64,000 nt of DNA from Oscillospiraceae bacterium (GTDB taxonomy: Bacteria > Bacillota > Clostridia > Oscillospirales > Ruminococcaceae), in NCBI GenBank assembly GCA_030539275.1, contig JAUNSK010000002.1, positions 1-64,000 on the forward strand, written 5' to 3'. The notes below the pieces were generated by a model. It was not told the origin of the DNA. It saw only the letters and a program-made list of their open reading frames with translations, and ran no database searches. The translations under genes and the position numbers were made by a program. Below, piece after piece: positions 16,519 through 24,741 of the stretch. Each line of letters starts with the position of its first letter. Within the stretch, counting starts at the first letter, position 1.

Positions 16519-17959
16519 TGCTGTCACCCTTCTCTTCCTTATCATCCTTCTTGCTGTTTGAGACACGTACCTTTACACTGTCCCCGTCAGAATATTTTTT
16601 AGGGTCAAGAACTATATAATCTCCTTCTGACAGACTGTCTGCAGAAATCTTTGAAAGAGTCGAGTCATGAGTCTCAACATCAACCTGAGTTTCAGTTATG
16701 GTGTAGTTTCCGTCAGCCTGCTCTACAGCTTCATACACACAGGTGTTGCCGTCTTCATTTGTAAACAGAGCATTGTTCTTTATACTGAGAACATCCTTTT
16801 CATCAGTTATAACGATCTTAACCTTTGCATTCATACCTATTCTGAAGCTGTCGGTCTGATCAATTGCTATATATCCGTCAAAGCCGTTTTGTGATCTTAT
16901 ATCAAGTACTCTGTCAACGATACCGTCAAATGTTTCGTTTCCTGTTGCCGGAGTTGATACCAGTGCTTTCATGCCGGGTTCAATGCTCAGCAGTTCTTCT
17001 TCCTTTATTGTTACATGTACACAAATATCAGAATCGTTCTGTGTCACCATAACTACTCCGTCAGCGCATACCTTGCCTGCTTCTGCACTTACAGAAGATA
17101 CAATACCGCTGTTGGCAGCTATTATCTGGGCATCCTTCTTTGCTTTTTTAAGTTTCTCAAGCTGATCCTTGCTGTCATTTACTGTTGCAGAATCAGATGA
17201 TATTTTATAAGTATCAACCTTGTACTGTGCCTGCTCAACCTCATTGTCAGCTGAAAGCTTTGCTGAGTTGTAGGCATTCTGACAGCTGGAAATAGCACTC
17301 TGAGCTGATGACAGCTTTGCATCTGCTGCCTCATAGGCTGTCATATATCCTGCTGCTTCCTGCATCAGAGTCTGGTACTGCTGATAGTACATAGCAGCAG
17401 ATCCCTCATCCTGTGCATTTTCATAGTTTGCCTTCGCCTGTCCTGCCTGTGAACTTACATCATTGTACTTCTGCAGGTTGTTGTTGTAGCTGTCTCTGAT
17501 CTGATTATAAGCGTTGTTTGCATCATCGATTGCCTTCTGTGCTTCGTTAAGCTGCATCTCTCTGGACTTCTTTGCTGTATCAAGGGCCTTTTCATACTGC
17601 TCAAACTGATAATCACTGAGAGTATCAGAATTTGATATCCTGTTTTCAAGATCTGTTATATCATTTTCAAGATCTGTTGTATCGAGCTCACACACAACAT
17701 CCCCTGCATTTACATGATCTCCGACCTTGAAATTTACTTTCTTTACTTTGTAGGTGACAAGGTTTGTCAGAATGGTATTGTTTGAATCTGCACTCTCAAT
17801 TGTTCCGTCTACGGCCAGAGTGTTATAAATATCATTTTTGCTGAATTCACCTACTCTTGCTGTCGGTGTCGTATCCGCCTCAGCTGCCGACTGACAGGAA
17901 GCCAGACAGAATGCGCTCAGACACATAATTGCTGCCATTTCTCTGAATTTTTTTCTCAT
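16502..17959 (-). CDS. HlyD/MacA-type adaptor lipoprotein (first copy)
   Basis: A 485-residue adaptor. The signal sequence ends in CLSAFCLASC, a lipobox-like stretch, so it is probably lipid-anchored. It has lipoyl halves (KVKKVNFKVGDHVNAGDVVC and IIAANSGIVSSV) flanking a long Gln/Ala-rich coiled coil (about 100-260), then beta-barrel domains and a charged C-terminal tail. It is the first gene of the exporter operon, with AGAAAGGAAAG before the ATG and a good promoter at 18000-18028. Confidence 0.88.
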   Translation of the reverse strand: MRKKFREMAAIMCLSAFCLASCQSAAEADTTPTARVGEFSKNDIYNTLAVDGTIESADSNNTILTNLVTYKVKKVNFKVGDHVNAGDVVCELDTTDLENDITDLENRISNSDTLSDYQFEQYEKALDTAKKSREMQLNEAQKAIDDANNAYNQIRDSYNNNLQKYNDVSSQAGQAKANYENAQDEGSAAMYYQQYQTLMQEAAGYMTAYEAADAKLSSAQSAISSCQNAYNSAKLSADNEVEQAQYKVDTYKISSDSATVNDSKDQLEKLKKAKKDAQIIAANSGIVSSVSAEAGKVCADGVVMVTQNDSDICVHVTIKEEELLSIEPGMKALVSTPATGNETFDGIVDRVLDIRSQNGFDGYIAIDQTDSFRIGMNAKVKIVITDEKDVLSIKNNALFTNEDGNTCVYEAVEQADGNYTITETQVDVETHDSTLSKISADSLSEGDYIVLDPKKYSDGDSVKVRVSNSKKDDKEEKGDSNADTE

Positions 17960-17999
17960 GATGTTCTTTCCTTTCTTTATATAAAAAAATTACATTTTC

Positions 18000-18028
18000 A
18001 TTATATCACTTTGATATTAATTAATCAA
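18000..18028 (-). promoter_or_regulatory. promoter of the MacAB-like export operon
   Basis: On the minus strand: TTGATT (18023-18028), 17-bp spacer, TATAAT (18000-18005), 41 nt before the first ATG. Confidence 0.7.
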
Positions 18029-18187
18029 TTAGAAAAAGATTAAAAAATGAATAAATTCCAATTTTATTCTTGTAAAAAATATATATTTTTATGGTGAACC
18101 AAAAGATATTATAGATATATTATAGCATTTTTTAACATTATTGTACAGGATCAATTATACATCCATGTGCAAAAAACGGATTTACTC

Positions 18188-18271
18188 ATGGATTCACAGC
18201 TTAATATCTGCTTAAAAAAATTAAACTTTAAAAAAAGGCGTATATGCGTCATTTGTTTATCAGAAGTTTAA
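18188..18271 (+). CDS. possible 27-residue small protein
   Basis: ATG at 18188 to TAA at 18269-18271 encodes MDSQLNICLKKLNFKKRRIC plus seven more residues: basic, with three Cys. The stop runs straight into a terminator, which is the main support. The ribosome site (AACGGA) is weak and no homologue is known to me. Confidence 0.25.
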   Translation: MDSQLNICLKKLNFKKRRICVICLSEV

Positions 18272-18297
18272 AGCCTGACATTTATGAGGCTTTTTTT
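18270..18297 (+). terminator. orphan rightward terminator
   Basis: AAGCCT pairs with AGGCTT across a 9-nt loop, followed by seven T. The short stem makes it moderate in strength. Confidence 0.6.
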
Positions 18298-18387
18298 GAA
18301 AAACTTTAAATCATACACAACATAAGAAATATTTTTTATCAAGCATTTATAATAATAAACAAAAATAACGTATTTTCGTGATTTGTA

Positions 18388-18416
18388 TTACATTTATCTT
18401 TTTTTTGTGCTATAAT
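18388..18416 (+). promoter_or_regulatory. promoter of the CarD gene
   Basis: TTACAT (18388-18393), 17-bp spacer, TATAAT (18411-18416). Confidence 0.7.
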
Positions 18417-18460
18417 ATAAATAAGAAGAATGTGATATGTATTGTAAGAAAGGCGTAAAG

Positions 18461-18979
18461 ATGTTTGTAAATAATGACTATGTAGTATACGGAAAAACCG
18501 GTGTCTGTCAGGTAACAAATATTATTGACGGCAAATCAATGGGACTGCCTGAAGATAAGTACTATGAACTACACCCGGTATTTGATTCTAAAGAAAAAAT
18601 TATGGCGCCGGTAGGTAATCCAAAGGTTCTGATCCGCAAAATTCATAAGAAGGAACAGATCTTAAGTTCGATCGATGAAGCTATGGAACAGGACACAGTC
18701 TGGATAGATGACAATAAGCTCCGCAAGCAGAAATTTCAGGAACTTCTGGGTTCAGGAAGTTTCAAGGACTGTATCGCACTTGTAAAGACACTTTATCTTA
18801 AAAACGAAGAAAAAAAGAAGAATGGCCGCAAGCTCCATATGAATGATGAGATAATCATGAGAAAATCCATGAAGATCCTTTTTGAGGAATTCTCAGTATC
18901 ACTTGGTGTTCCGATCCGTGATGTTCAGAATTTCATCATAAATAAAATAACACAGAATACTGCTGTAAAGCACGCTTAA
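18461..18979 (+). CDS. CarD/CdnL-family transcription regulator
   Basis: A 172-residue protein. The N-terminal ~60 residues form the Tudor-like RNA-polymerase-binding domain (MFVNNDYVVYGKTGVCQVTN, then YYELHPV and KIMAPVGN); the helical rest would contact promoter DNA. CarD proteins bind the RNA polymerase beta subunit and stabilise open promoter complexes, often at rRNA promoters. The ATG at 18461, with AAAGGCG before it, is preferred over 18437. Single-gene unit with its own promoter and a strong terminator. Confidence 0.88.
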   Translation: MFVNNDYVVYGKTGVCQVTNIIDGKSMGLPEDKYYELHPVFDSKEKIMAPVGNPKVLIRKIHKKEQILSSIDEAMEQDTVWIDDNKLRKQKFQELLGSGSFKDCIALVKTLYLKNEEKKKNGRKLHMNDEIIMRKSMKILFEEFSVSLGVPIRDVQNFIINKITQNTAVKHA

Positions 18980-19014
18980 TAATGTACATACAAATTTCTT
19001 AATATTTAAATAAT

Positions 19015-19070
19015 ACGCAGAAAATGCCGGACAGATAAGTCCTTAGCATTTTCTGCGTTTATTGTTTTTT
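19015..19070 (+). terminator. terminator after the CarD gene
   Basis: ACGCAGAAAATGC pairs with GCATTTTCTGCGT across an 18-nt loop, followed by TTATTGTTTTTT. Confidence 0.9.
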
Positions 19071-19087
19071 AACCTGTAAAATAAAGA

Positions 19088-19116
19088 TTGAAATTTTTTG
19101 CTTTTTTATGTATAAT
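19088..19116 (+). promoter_or_regulatory. promoter of the recombinase gene
   Basis: TTGAAA (19088-19093), 17-bp spacer, TATAAT (19111-19116). Confidence 0.75.
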
Positions 19117-19163
19117 ATTATAAGTAGTTTTATCACATGTAGAATGCCGAGGTGCATAAAAAA

Positions 19164-20144
19164 TTGAATATTAACAAAGCCGATTATCCTGAGTTTGTAA
19201 ATGACTATATTTTTTATCTCAGAATTGTTAAAGGACGTGCTGAAACCACAGTGAACGAATACTTCATAAATGTACGCATGTTTCTCAGATATGTAATGAT
19301 GATGAAGGAGGATATCGATAAGCCTCTTGATGAAATATCAGTCAGAAACTTTAAACTTGATTATCTCAAAGAAATAACGCTTAAGGATATATATGATTTT
19401 GAATTTTATCTTGCAGAGGAACGGCACAACGGATCTGCTGCCAGAGCACGCAAGACAGCTGCGCTTAAAAGCTTTTTTTATTTTATGACAAAACGTGCAA
19501 ATCTGCTCGAAAAAAATCCTATTATAGATATCGAAATGCCGTCAACTAAAAAAACTATGCCAAAGTACCTCTCTCTTGAAGAGAGCCTGAGACTCCTTAC
19601 AGCATCAGAAGCTGATAATCCGGAACGTGATTACTGCATAATAACTCTGTTTCTCAACTGCGGTATGCGTCTGAGTGAACTCGTCAATATAAATATAAGC
19701 GATATTGACTTTACAGAACGCAGACTCAGACTTTTAGGTAAAGGAAACAAGGAAAGAATTATTTACATAAATGATGCATGTATCAGTGCCATTAACTTAT
19801 ATCTCAAATCCAGAAAAAATCCTCCCGGCGAACCGAATGCGCTTTTTCTCAGCCGCAACAACAGGCGCATAAGCCGCAGGCGTGTCCAGCAGATCGTTGA
19901 CTCATCACTTGCACGCGCAGGTCTTGCAGGAAAAGGTCTGTCCACTCATAAGCTGCGTCATACTGCAGCTACACTCATGTATCAGCATGGCGGTGTAGAT
20001 ACTCTTGTTCTTAAGGACATCCTTGGACACAAGAGCATTGCCACTACTGAAATATATACTCATATCTCTGATGAACTCAAAAAAAATGCAGCTGACTGCA
20101 GTCCGCTTGCAAATGTAAAGAAAAGGAATGATAAGGATGAATAA
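19164..20144 (+). CDS. XerC/XerD-like tyrosine recombinase
   Basis: Site-specific recombinase of Xer size. An N-terminal SAM-like core-binding domain (about 1-115) precedes the catalytic domain. The catalytic residues are in place: Arg in NCGMRLSEL, Lys in LGKGNKER, His and Arg in HKLRHTAAT, then LGHKSIATTEIYTH with the second His and nucleophile Tyr. TTG at 19164 is preferred over GTG at 19152 because CGAGGTG lies about 9 nt before it. Xer proteins resolve chromosome dimers at dif; no dif-like site was recognised here. The setting next to CarD and MoxR, without phage genes, favours a housekeeping role. Confidence 0.88.
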   Translation: MNINKADYPEFVNDYIFYLRIVKGRAETTVNEYFINVRMFLRYVMMMKEDIDKPLDEISVRNFKLDYLKEITLKDIYDFEFYLAEERHNGSAARARKTAALKSFFYFMTKRANLLEKNPIIDIEMPSTKKTMPKYLSLEESLRLLTASEADNPERDYCIITLFLNCGMRLSELVNINISDIDFTERRLRLLGKGNKERIIYINDACISAINLYLKSRKNPPGEPNALFLSRNNRRISRRRVQQIVDSSLARAGLAGKGLSTHKLRHTAATLMYQHGGVDTLVLKDILGHKSIATTEIYTHISDELKKNAADCSPLANVKKRNDKDE

Positions 20145-21090
20145 CGAAACAGGACTCAAAACTCTGTGTACCAGAATTACAGACAATATCTCGCATGTAA
20201 TAGTAGGAAAACAGGATGTTATTGAAAAAGCAGTGATCTGTCTTATCTGCTCGGGCCATATACTGATAGAAGATATGCCGGGAACAGGAAAAACTACTCT
20301 TGCCAAAGCTCTTGCCGCTTCTATCAGCGGTTCATTCAAAAGAATACAGTTTACCCCGGATCTCCTTCCCTCTGAGCTTACAGGTCTTAAATACCTTGAT
20401 GCACAGTCAGGAAAACTTGTTTTCAGAAAAGGCGTTGTATTTACCAACATTCTTCTCGCTGATGAGATAAACCGTGCGACACCAAGAACTCAGTCCGCTC
20501 TTCTCGAATGTATGGAGGAACGTCAGGTCACTGACCAGGGAAACACATACAGCCTTGATAAGCCTTTTCTTGTTATCGCAACACAGAATCCTGTTGAAAC
20601 ACAAGGTACATTCCGTCTTCCCGAAGCACAGCTGGACAGATTTTTGATGAGACTCTCTATGGGCTATCCTGATCATGATAATGAGACAGCAATGATAAAG
20701 CGTTTTGTTACTGATGATCCCCTTGAAAGCATACAGAGTGTTGTCAGCACTGGTGAGATAGCCGATGCTCAGAATGAGGTTCGCAGAATTTCGATCAGCA
20801 ATGATATAATGGACTACATAGTAAATATTACGGAACTTACAAGAAATAACGATGATATAAGAGTAGGCGCAAGTCCAAGAGCTACTCTTGCACTTGCCCG
20901 GGCGGCTCAGGGAAAGGCTGCGTTAAGCGGACGGAGCTTCGTAACACCGGATGACGTCAAGTACTGTGCCCCTGAGGTCCTTGCTCACAGAATTATTCCC
21001 GAAAGAGTTCTGAGTAACAACGCACAGGCAAAGCTTAATATTATTAATCAGATACTCAGCAGGACAGCAGTACCTGCAGAACAGGTATGA
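20137..21090 (+). CDS. MoxR-family AAA+ ATPase
   Basis: Walker A MPGTGKTTLAKAL (about 49-61), Walker B NILLADEINRATPRTQSALLE, sensor 1 LVIATQNPVE and a C-terminal lid with VGASPRATLALARAAQ. MoxR ATPases act as chaperones, usually with DUF58 partners, which follow here. The ATG at 20137 lies 9 nt after AAAAGGA and overlaps the recombinase stop; the ATG at 20128 is the alternative. First gene of a three-gene MoxR/DUF58/membrane-protein operon. Confidence 0.93.
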   Translation: MNNETGLKTLCTRITDNISHVIVGKQDVIEKAVICLICSGHILIEDMPGTGKTTLAKALAASISGSFKRIQFTPDLLPSELTGLKYLDAQSGKLVFRKGVVFTNILLADEINRATPRTQSALLECMEERQVTDQGNTYSLDKPFLVIATQNPVETQGTFRLPEAQLDRFLMRLSMGYPDHDNETAMIKRFVTDDPLESIQSVVSTGEIADAQNEVRRISISNDIMDYIVNITELTRNNDDIRVGASPRATLALARAAQGKAALSGRSFVTPDDVKYCAPEVLAHRIIPERVLSNNAQAKLNIINQILSRTAVPAEQV

Positions 21091-21093
21091 CAA

Positions 21094-22191
21094 ATGGAAT
21101 TTATAGCTTTGATCTTAATTATTCTGCTGGTGATCTTCGTCCAGAACAGAATATATGCTAAGTATGCTTTCAGAAACTTCAGATACACCTGTTCTTTTTC
21201 TGTTTCAAAGGCAACCGAAGGTGATGAGATCGAGTTTACTGAAGAGCTGTCAAACGCAAAACTCCTTCCTCTTCCCTGGCTTAAAACCGAACTCTCAACA
21301 TCAAAATGGCTGGAATTTTCCGGACTCTCATCAACTGTTACGGGAAATACACGCCTGGTAACCAGCTTTTTTTCTGTAAAAAGCTACTGTAAGATAAAAA
21401 GGACATGGAAGATCAGGTGTCTGAGACGCGGCAAATTCAGAATAGAAAATATCTCGGTTATTGCATCTGATATCCTTGCCAACAGGAAGCTTTCATGCTT
21501 TATCGACATGGATGAATTAAATACTGAGATCACTGTACTTCCCGGCATAAATGAAACTGATTATAACGTTTTGCAAAACAGCATGACATCAGGTGATATA
21601 TTTGTCAGCCGTCAGCTCATCAGTGACCCTTTCTTTTACAACGGAATACGTGAATATACGCAAAATGATCCTTACAAAGCAATAAACTGGTTAGCTTCTG
21701 CAAAAGAAGGCAGACTTATGGTAAACAAAAATGACTACACAACAGACAGCAGTATTACAGTCATAATGAATATACAGTCACGCGAAGCAGATATCAATCA
21801 GGCTATTTTTGAGGATTATATCGAATGCTGCATACGGACAAGCGCTGCATGCGTCAGAGCTTCGTGCGAACAGCACATACCTGTAAGATTCATGTGCAGC
21901 TGCTGTGACGAAGAACGCAGGGAAAGTATGGAGACCGAATATGTAGTTGATGAATACGGCTTTGAAAGCATACTCGATACCATGGCGTCTATTGAGTATT
22001 ATATATATGATTCATTTGATAATTATCTTAGCAACTTGTCTGGAAAACTTGACAACACTCAGATAGTTGTAGTGTCATCCTACATAAGCCGTAAAATGAA
22101 TATACTTGCTCAGGAGTATCCGAATATAACGATAATAACCCCGTCTGATATTCAGAAGAGCATTAACAGTACAAAGGAGGACAGTCAATGA
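21094..22191 (+). CDS. DUF58-domain protein
   Basis: A 365-residue protein. A short hydrophobic N-terminus (about 2-16) anchors it, a beta-rich segment follows, and the DUF58 signature appears as GIREYTQNDPYKAINWLASA (about 182-201). Its C-terminal half looks like a von Willebrand-type fold without a clear metal site. Coupled to MoxR (3-bp gap) and to the next gene (ATGA overlap). Confidence 0.88.
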   Translation: MEFIALILIILLVIFVQNRIYAKYAFRNFRYTCSFSVSKATEGDEIEFTEELSNAKLLPLPWLKTELSTSKWLEFSGLSSTVTGNTRLVTSFFSVKSYCKIKRTWKIRCLRRGKFRIENISVIASDILANRKLSCFIDMDELNTEITVLPGINETDYNVLQNSMTSGDIFVSRQLISDPFFYNGIREYTQNDPYKAINWLASAKEGRLMVNKNDYTTDSSITVIMNIQSREADINQAIFEDYIECCIRTSAACVRASCEQHIPVRFMCSCCDEERRESMETEYVVDEYGFESILDTMASIEYYIYDSFDNYLSNLSGKLDNTQIVVVSSYISRKMNILAQEYPNITIITPSDIQKSINSTKEDSQ

Positions 22192-23531
22192 GAAATTTAG
22201 CTTCTTTCTGGTTTTCACTGCTTGTCTTTCCTCTTATGTTTTTTATCTGCATTTTTTCAGGTTTGTTTATGCAGTCAGAATATGCAGATGTTATTCTTCT
22301 GACTTATTCAAATCTTATTCTTTTTTCAGGTACTCTTTTCCGTTTCTTTATTTACAGATTTGAGCGAAGGAGAAAAAAACTGGTCTTCTTAGCAGAATTC
22401 ATAACCGGTACAGCAATATGTCTTATTCCATGCCTTTTTACGGGTGATAATAAGAGCACACTTTTCTTCATTACTTTTGTCCTGTTTTTCGCCGGATTCA
22501 GACTATACGCCTTTGATTATGCAAAGATGATAAATCCTAATCCTGTAGTGATTTCAAGTTCAGCTTATATTCTGTTTGTGATCTTTTACGTATTATCAAA
22601 TGTATCATTTTCTGCTTTCAGATATTATTTTATATATACTCTGATGATTGCTGTGTATTTCGTTATAAAGAATCAGACAAATCTGGACAGACTTATGGAA
22701 AGCAGAAGCTATGACAAAAAATATCTTTCCAGACAAACAAGAACGTACAATCTGAAAATGGTATTGTTTCTGTGTATTATAATGTTTATTCTTGTTATTC
22801 TCAGAAAGCCTGCCGGTGCAGTTCTCGGTTTCCTGATAAAAGGACTTATCGGTTCCCTGGTCTGTGTACTGCGTCTGATAAGATATCTGTTAGACCGAAA
22901 TGATACGGATGATTCAATAATAAAAAAAATACAACAGTTTGATGATGAAACCGGACAGCAGATAAGCGGAAATGCTATAGCGAAATATATAAGCTTTTTG
23001 TTTGTGATATTATTTGATATTTTCCTGATCTATAAATTCCGCAGATTCATATCATTTTTCTTCAAACACACTTATGCCAGAATTCTTAGACACATCAGAA
23101 CAATATTTGCGCCAAAGGATAAAAATAAAACAAACAGTATGAACCTTGCATATACTGATCAATACGAAACGATCACTGAGATACATGACGGCTCCCATAC
23201 ACTGTCTCAGAAAAAACAGATAGTTAAGTGGAGAAAGGAATACAGAAAGATCTCATCAATAAAGGACAGTACACGCAGATACAGAAACGGCTACAGACTT
23301 GCCGCACAAGCCATAAGACTTCTGGGTTACAAGGTCACTGCCAGTGATACTCCTACAGAAGTGATCAGTAAATACAATACCAGGAAATACGATCAGGCAG
23401 CCCGGTTATATAACTGCATCCGATACAACAGCTATAACTGCAGTGATAATGAGCTGTCAAATCTGATGACTTTGCTTAAGGATCTTGACAGTGAGCTGAG
23501 TGAGCATAAAAATACTTATAACGAAAAATAA
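22188..23531 (+). CDS. multi-pass membrane protein of the MoxR/DUF58 operon
   Basis: A 447-residue protein with about eight membrane helices in its first 300 residues and a cytosolic C-terminal domain (about 340-440: RYRNGYRLAAQAIRLLGYKV). The layout resembles the TgpA/DUF4129 proteins found with MoxR and DUF58, but no transglutaminase triad is present. AGGAGGAC precedes the ATG, which overlaps the DUF58 stop. The operon probably acts in envelope assembly. Confidence 0.7.
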   Translation: MRNLASFWFSLLVFPLMFFICIFSGLFMQSEYADVILLTYSNLILFSGTLFRFFIYRFERRRKKLVFLAEFITGTAICLIPCLFTGDNKSTLFFITFVLFFAGFRLYAFDYAKMINPNPVVISSSAYILFVIFYVLSNVSFSAFRYYFIYTLMIAVYFVIKNQTNLDRLMESRSYDKKYLSRQTRTYNLKMVLFLCIIMFILVILRKPAGAVLGFLIKGLIGSLVCVLRLIRYLLDRNDTDDSIIKKIQQFDDETGQQISGNAIAKYISFLFVILFDIFLIYKFRRFISFFFKHTYARILRHIRTIFAPKDKNKTNSMNLAYTDQYETITEIHDGSHTLSQKKQIVKWRKEYRKISSIKDSTRRYRNGYRLAAQAIRLLGYKVTASDTPTEVISKYNTRKYDQAARLYNCIRYNSYNCSDNELSNLMTLLKDLDSELSEHKNTYNEK

Positions 23532-23540
23532 TAAAGAAAA

Positions 23541-23593
23541 AATACTTCCATACAGCCTGTTTCATTAAGAGCTGTATGGAAGTATTATTTTTA
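23541..23593. terminator. bidirectional terminator
   Basis: AATACTTCCATACAGC pairs with GCTGTATGGAAGTATT across a 14-nt loop, with T-rich tails both ways, between convergent genes. Confidence 0.9.
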
Positions 23594-24610
23594 TCAGATT
23601 ATTTTTTGTACTGATTCTTTCATGACGATCTTTCCAAGAATTATTTTTCTGCCTGCCTTATATTTGCTGTCCTCAAGCTTTTTAAGCATAATCTCAACTG
23701 TTGCACCTGCCATAGCTTTTAAGTTTACTTCAACAGTTGTGATCGGAGGATCACAAACATCAGAAACCAGAAAGTTATCAAATCCCACTACTGATACGTC
23801 TGAAGGAACATTTATTTTTTTTGATCTGAGCTTATTGATGACTCTGAAGGCTGTTTCATCACAGTTACATACAAAGGCAGTCGGAAGCTGGGGCGGCAGC
23901 ACAATATCCTTGAGAAATATTCCGTTCTCATCACGGTCGTTGATACAGAATCTTTCATTAGCTGACGGATCCATATTGTTTTCCATCTGTGCTTTTATAT
24001 ATCCGAGATACCTGTCCTGTATACTGCTCGTAGCCTGTACATTGCCTACAAATCCCAAGCTTGTGTGACCGCATTCTATGAGATAGTCTGTAAGCAGATA
24101 CATTCCATAAAAGTTATCAGTAACAACGCAGTCTATATTGTAGTGCTTGTCATAAAAGTCCAGGAAAATAACCGGTATGCAGCACTTGACAAGAACATCA
24201 AGATAATCATGATTGAGCTGGCCCAGAACGATCAGTCCGCTTATCTTGCTTTCAGATATCACCTTTGGCAGTACATGTCTTTTCTCATCATCTTTGGACA
24301 GAGTCTCTGTTATTGCAAACAGATTGCTCTTGAGCAGTTCCTTTGAAACTACCTGACAAAGCCTCAGATAAAATGTACCTTTGTCACCTACAAACCTCTC
24401 TGACATAAGGATTCCGATGTTTCTGTTCATTATCCTCGATGACAGCTTTTCATTTGATGTGTACTTGTATCCGAGATCTTCAGCCGCCTTTTTAATTTCG
24501 CTTCTCAGGCTGCTGCTGACTCCCTCTCTGTCATTGAGTGCATTGGATACTGTAACAACACTGATATTAAGACTATTGGCAATATCGATCATTCGCACAT
24601 CTTTTTTCAT
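23594..24610 (-). CDS. LacI-family transcription regulator
   Basis: A 338-residue protein. Residues about 6-50 form the LacI helix-turn-helix and hinge (MIDIANSLNISVVTVSNALN), followed by a periplasmic-binding-protein-like sensor domain (about 65-335). Such proteins normally repress sugar-use genes and release DNA on binding a sugar. The ligand cannot be told; the neighbouring cellulase cluster makes a plant-sugar ligand plausible. It has its own promoter. Confidence 0.92.
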   Translation of the reverse strand: MKKDVRMIDIANSLNISVVTVSNALNDREGVSSSLRSEIKKAAEDLGYKYTSNEKLSSRIMNRNIGILMSERFVGDKGTFYLRLCQVVSKELLKSNLFAITETLSKDDEKRHVLPKVISESKISGLIVLGQLNHDYLDVLVKCCIPVIFLDFYDKHYNIDCVVTDNFYGMYLLTDYLIECGHTSLGFVGNVQATSSIQDRYLGYIKAQMENNMDPSANERFCINDRDENGIFLKDIVLPPQLPTAFVCNCDETAFRVINKLRSKKINVPSDVSVVGFDNFLVSDVCDPPITTVEVNLKAMAGATVEIMLKKLEDSKYKAGRKIILGKIVMKESVQKII

Positions 24611-24683
24611 ATATAAACCATGCCTTTCATTTTTAAACGTTGTAGGATTTTTTGCAATGTCTGCTCGTTATCTTATCAAACAA

Positions 24684-24692
24684 ATTATACCA
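24684..24692 (-). promoter_or_regulatory. extended -10 promoter of the LacI gene
   Basis: On the minus strand TGG-TATAAT (TATAAT at 24684-24689), an extended -10 with no good -35, about 74 nt before the ATG. Confidence 0.55.
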
Positions 24693-24741
24693 CACCTAAG
24701 TTAAAAATAAAAGTGTATTTATTAAAAAAGCTTAAAATTCC

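Larger units (their letters stand above)
18029..18382. other. gap with a small frame and an orphan terminator
   Basis: About 350 AT-rich bases between divergent units. They hold a 27-codon open frame (18188-18271) and a terminator (18270-18297), both rightward, with no annotated gene before them. A short transcript or sRNA is possible; no strong promoter was found. Confidence 0.45.

Noticed and set aside
19164..20144. Treating the Xer-like recombinase as a mobile-element integrase
   Set aside because: No phage, conjugation or att features flank it; it has its own promoter and neighbours of housekeeping type.
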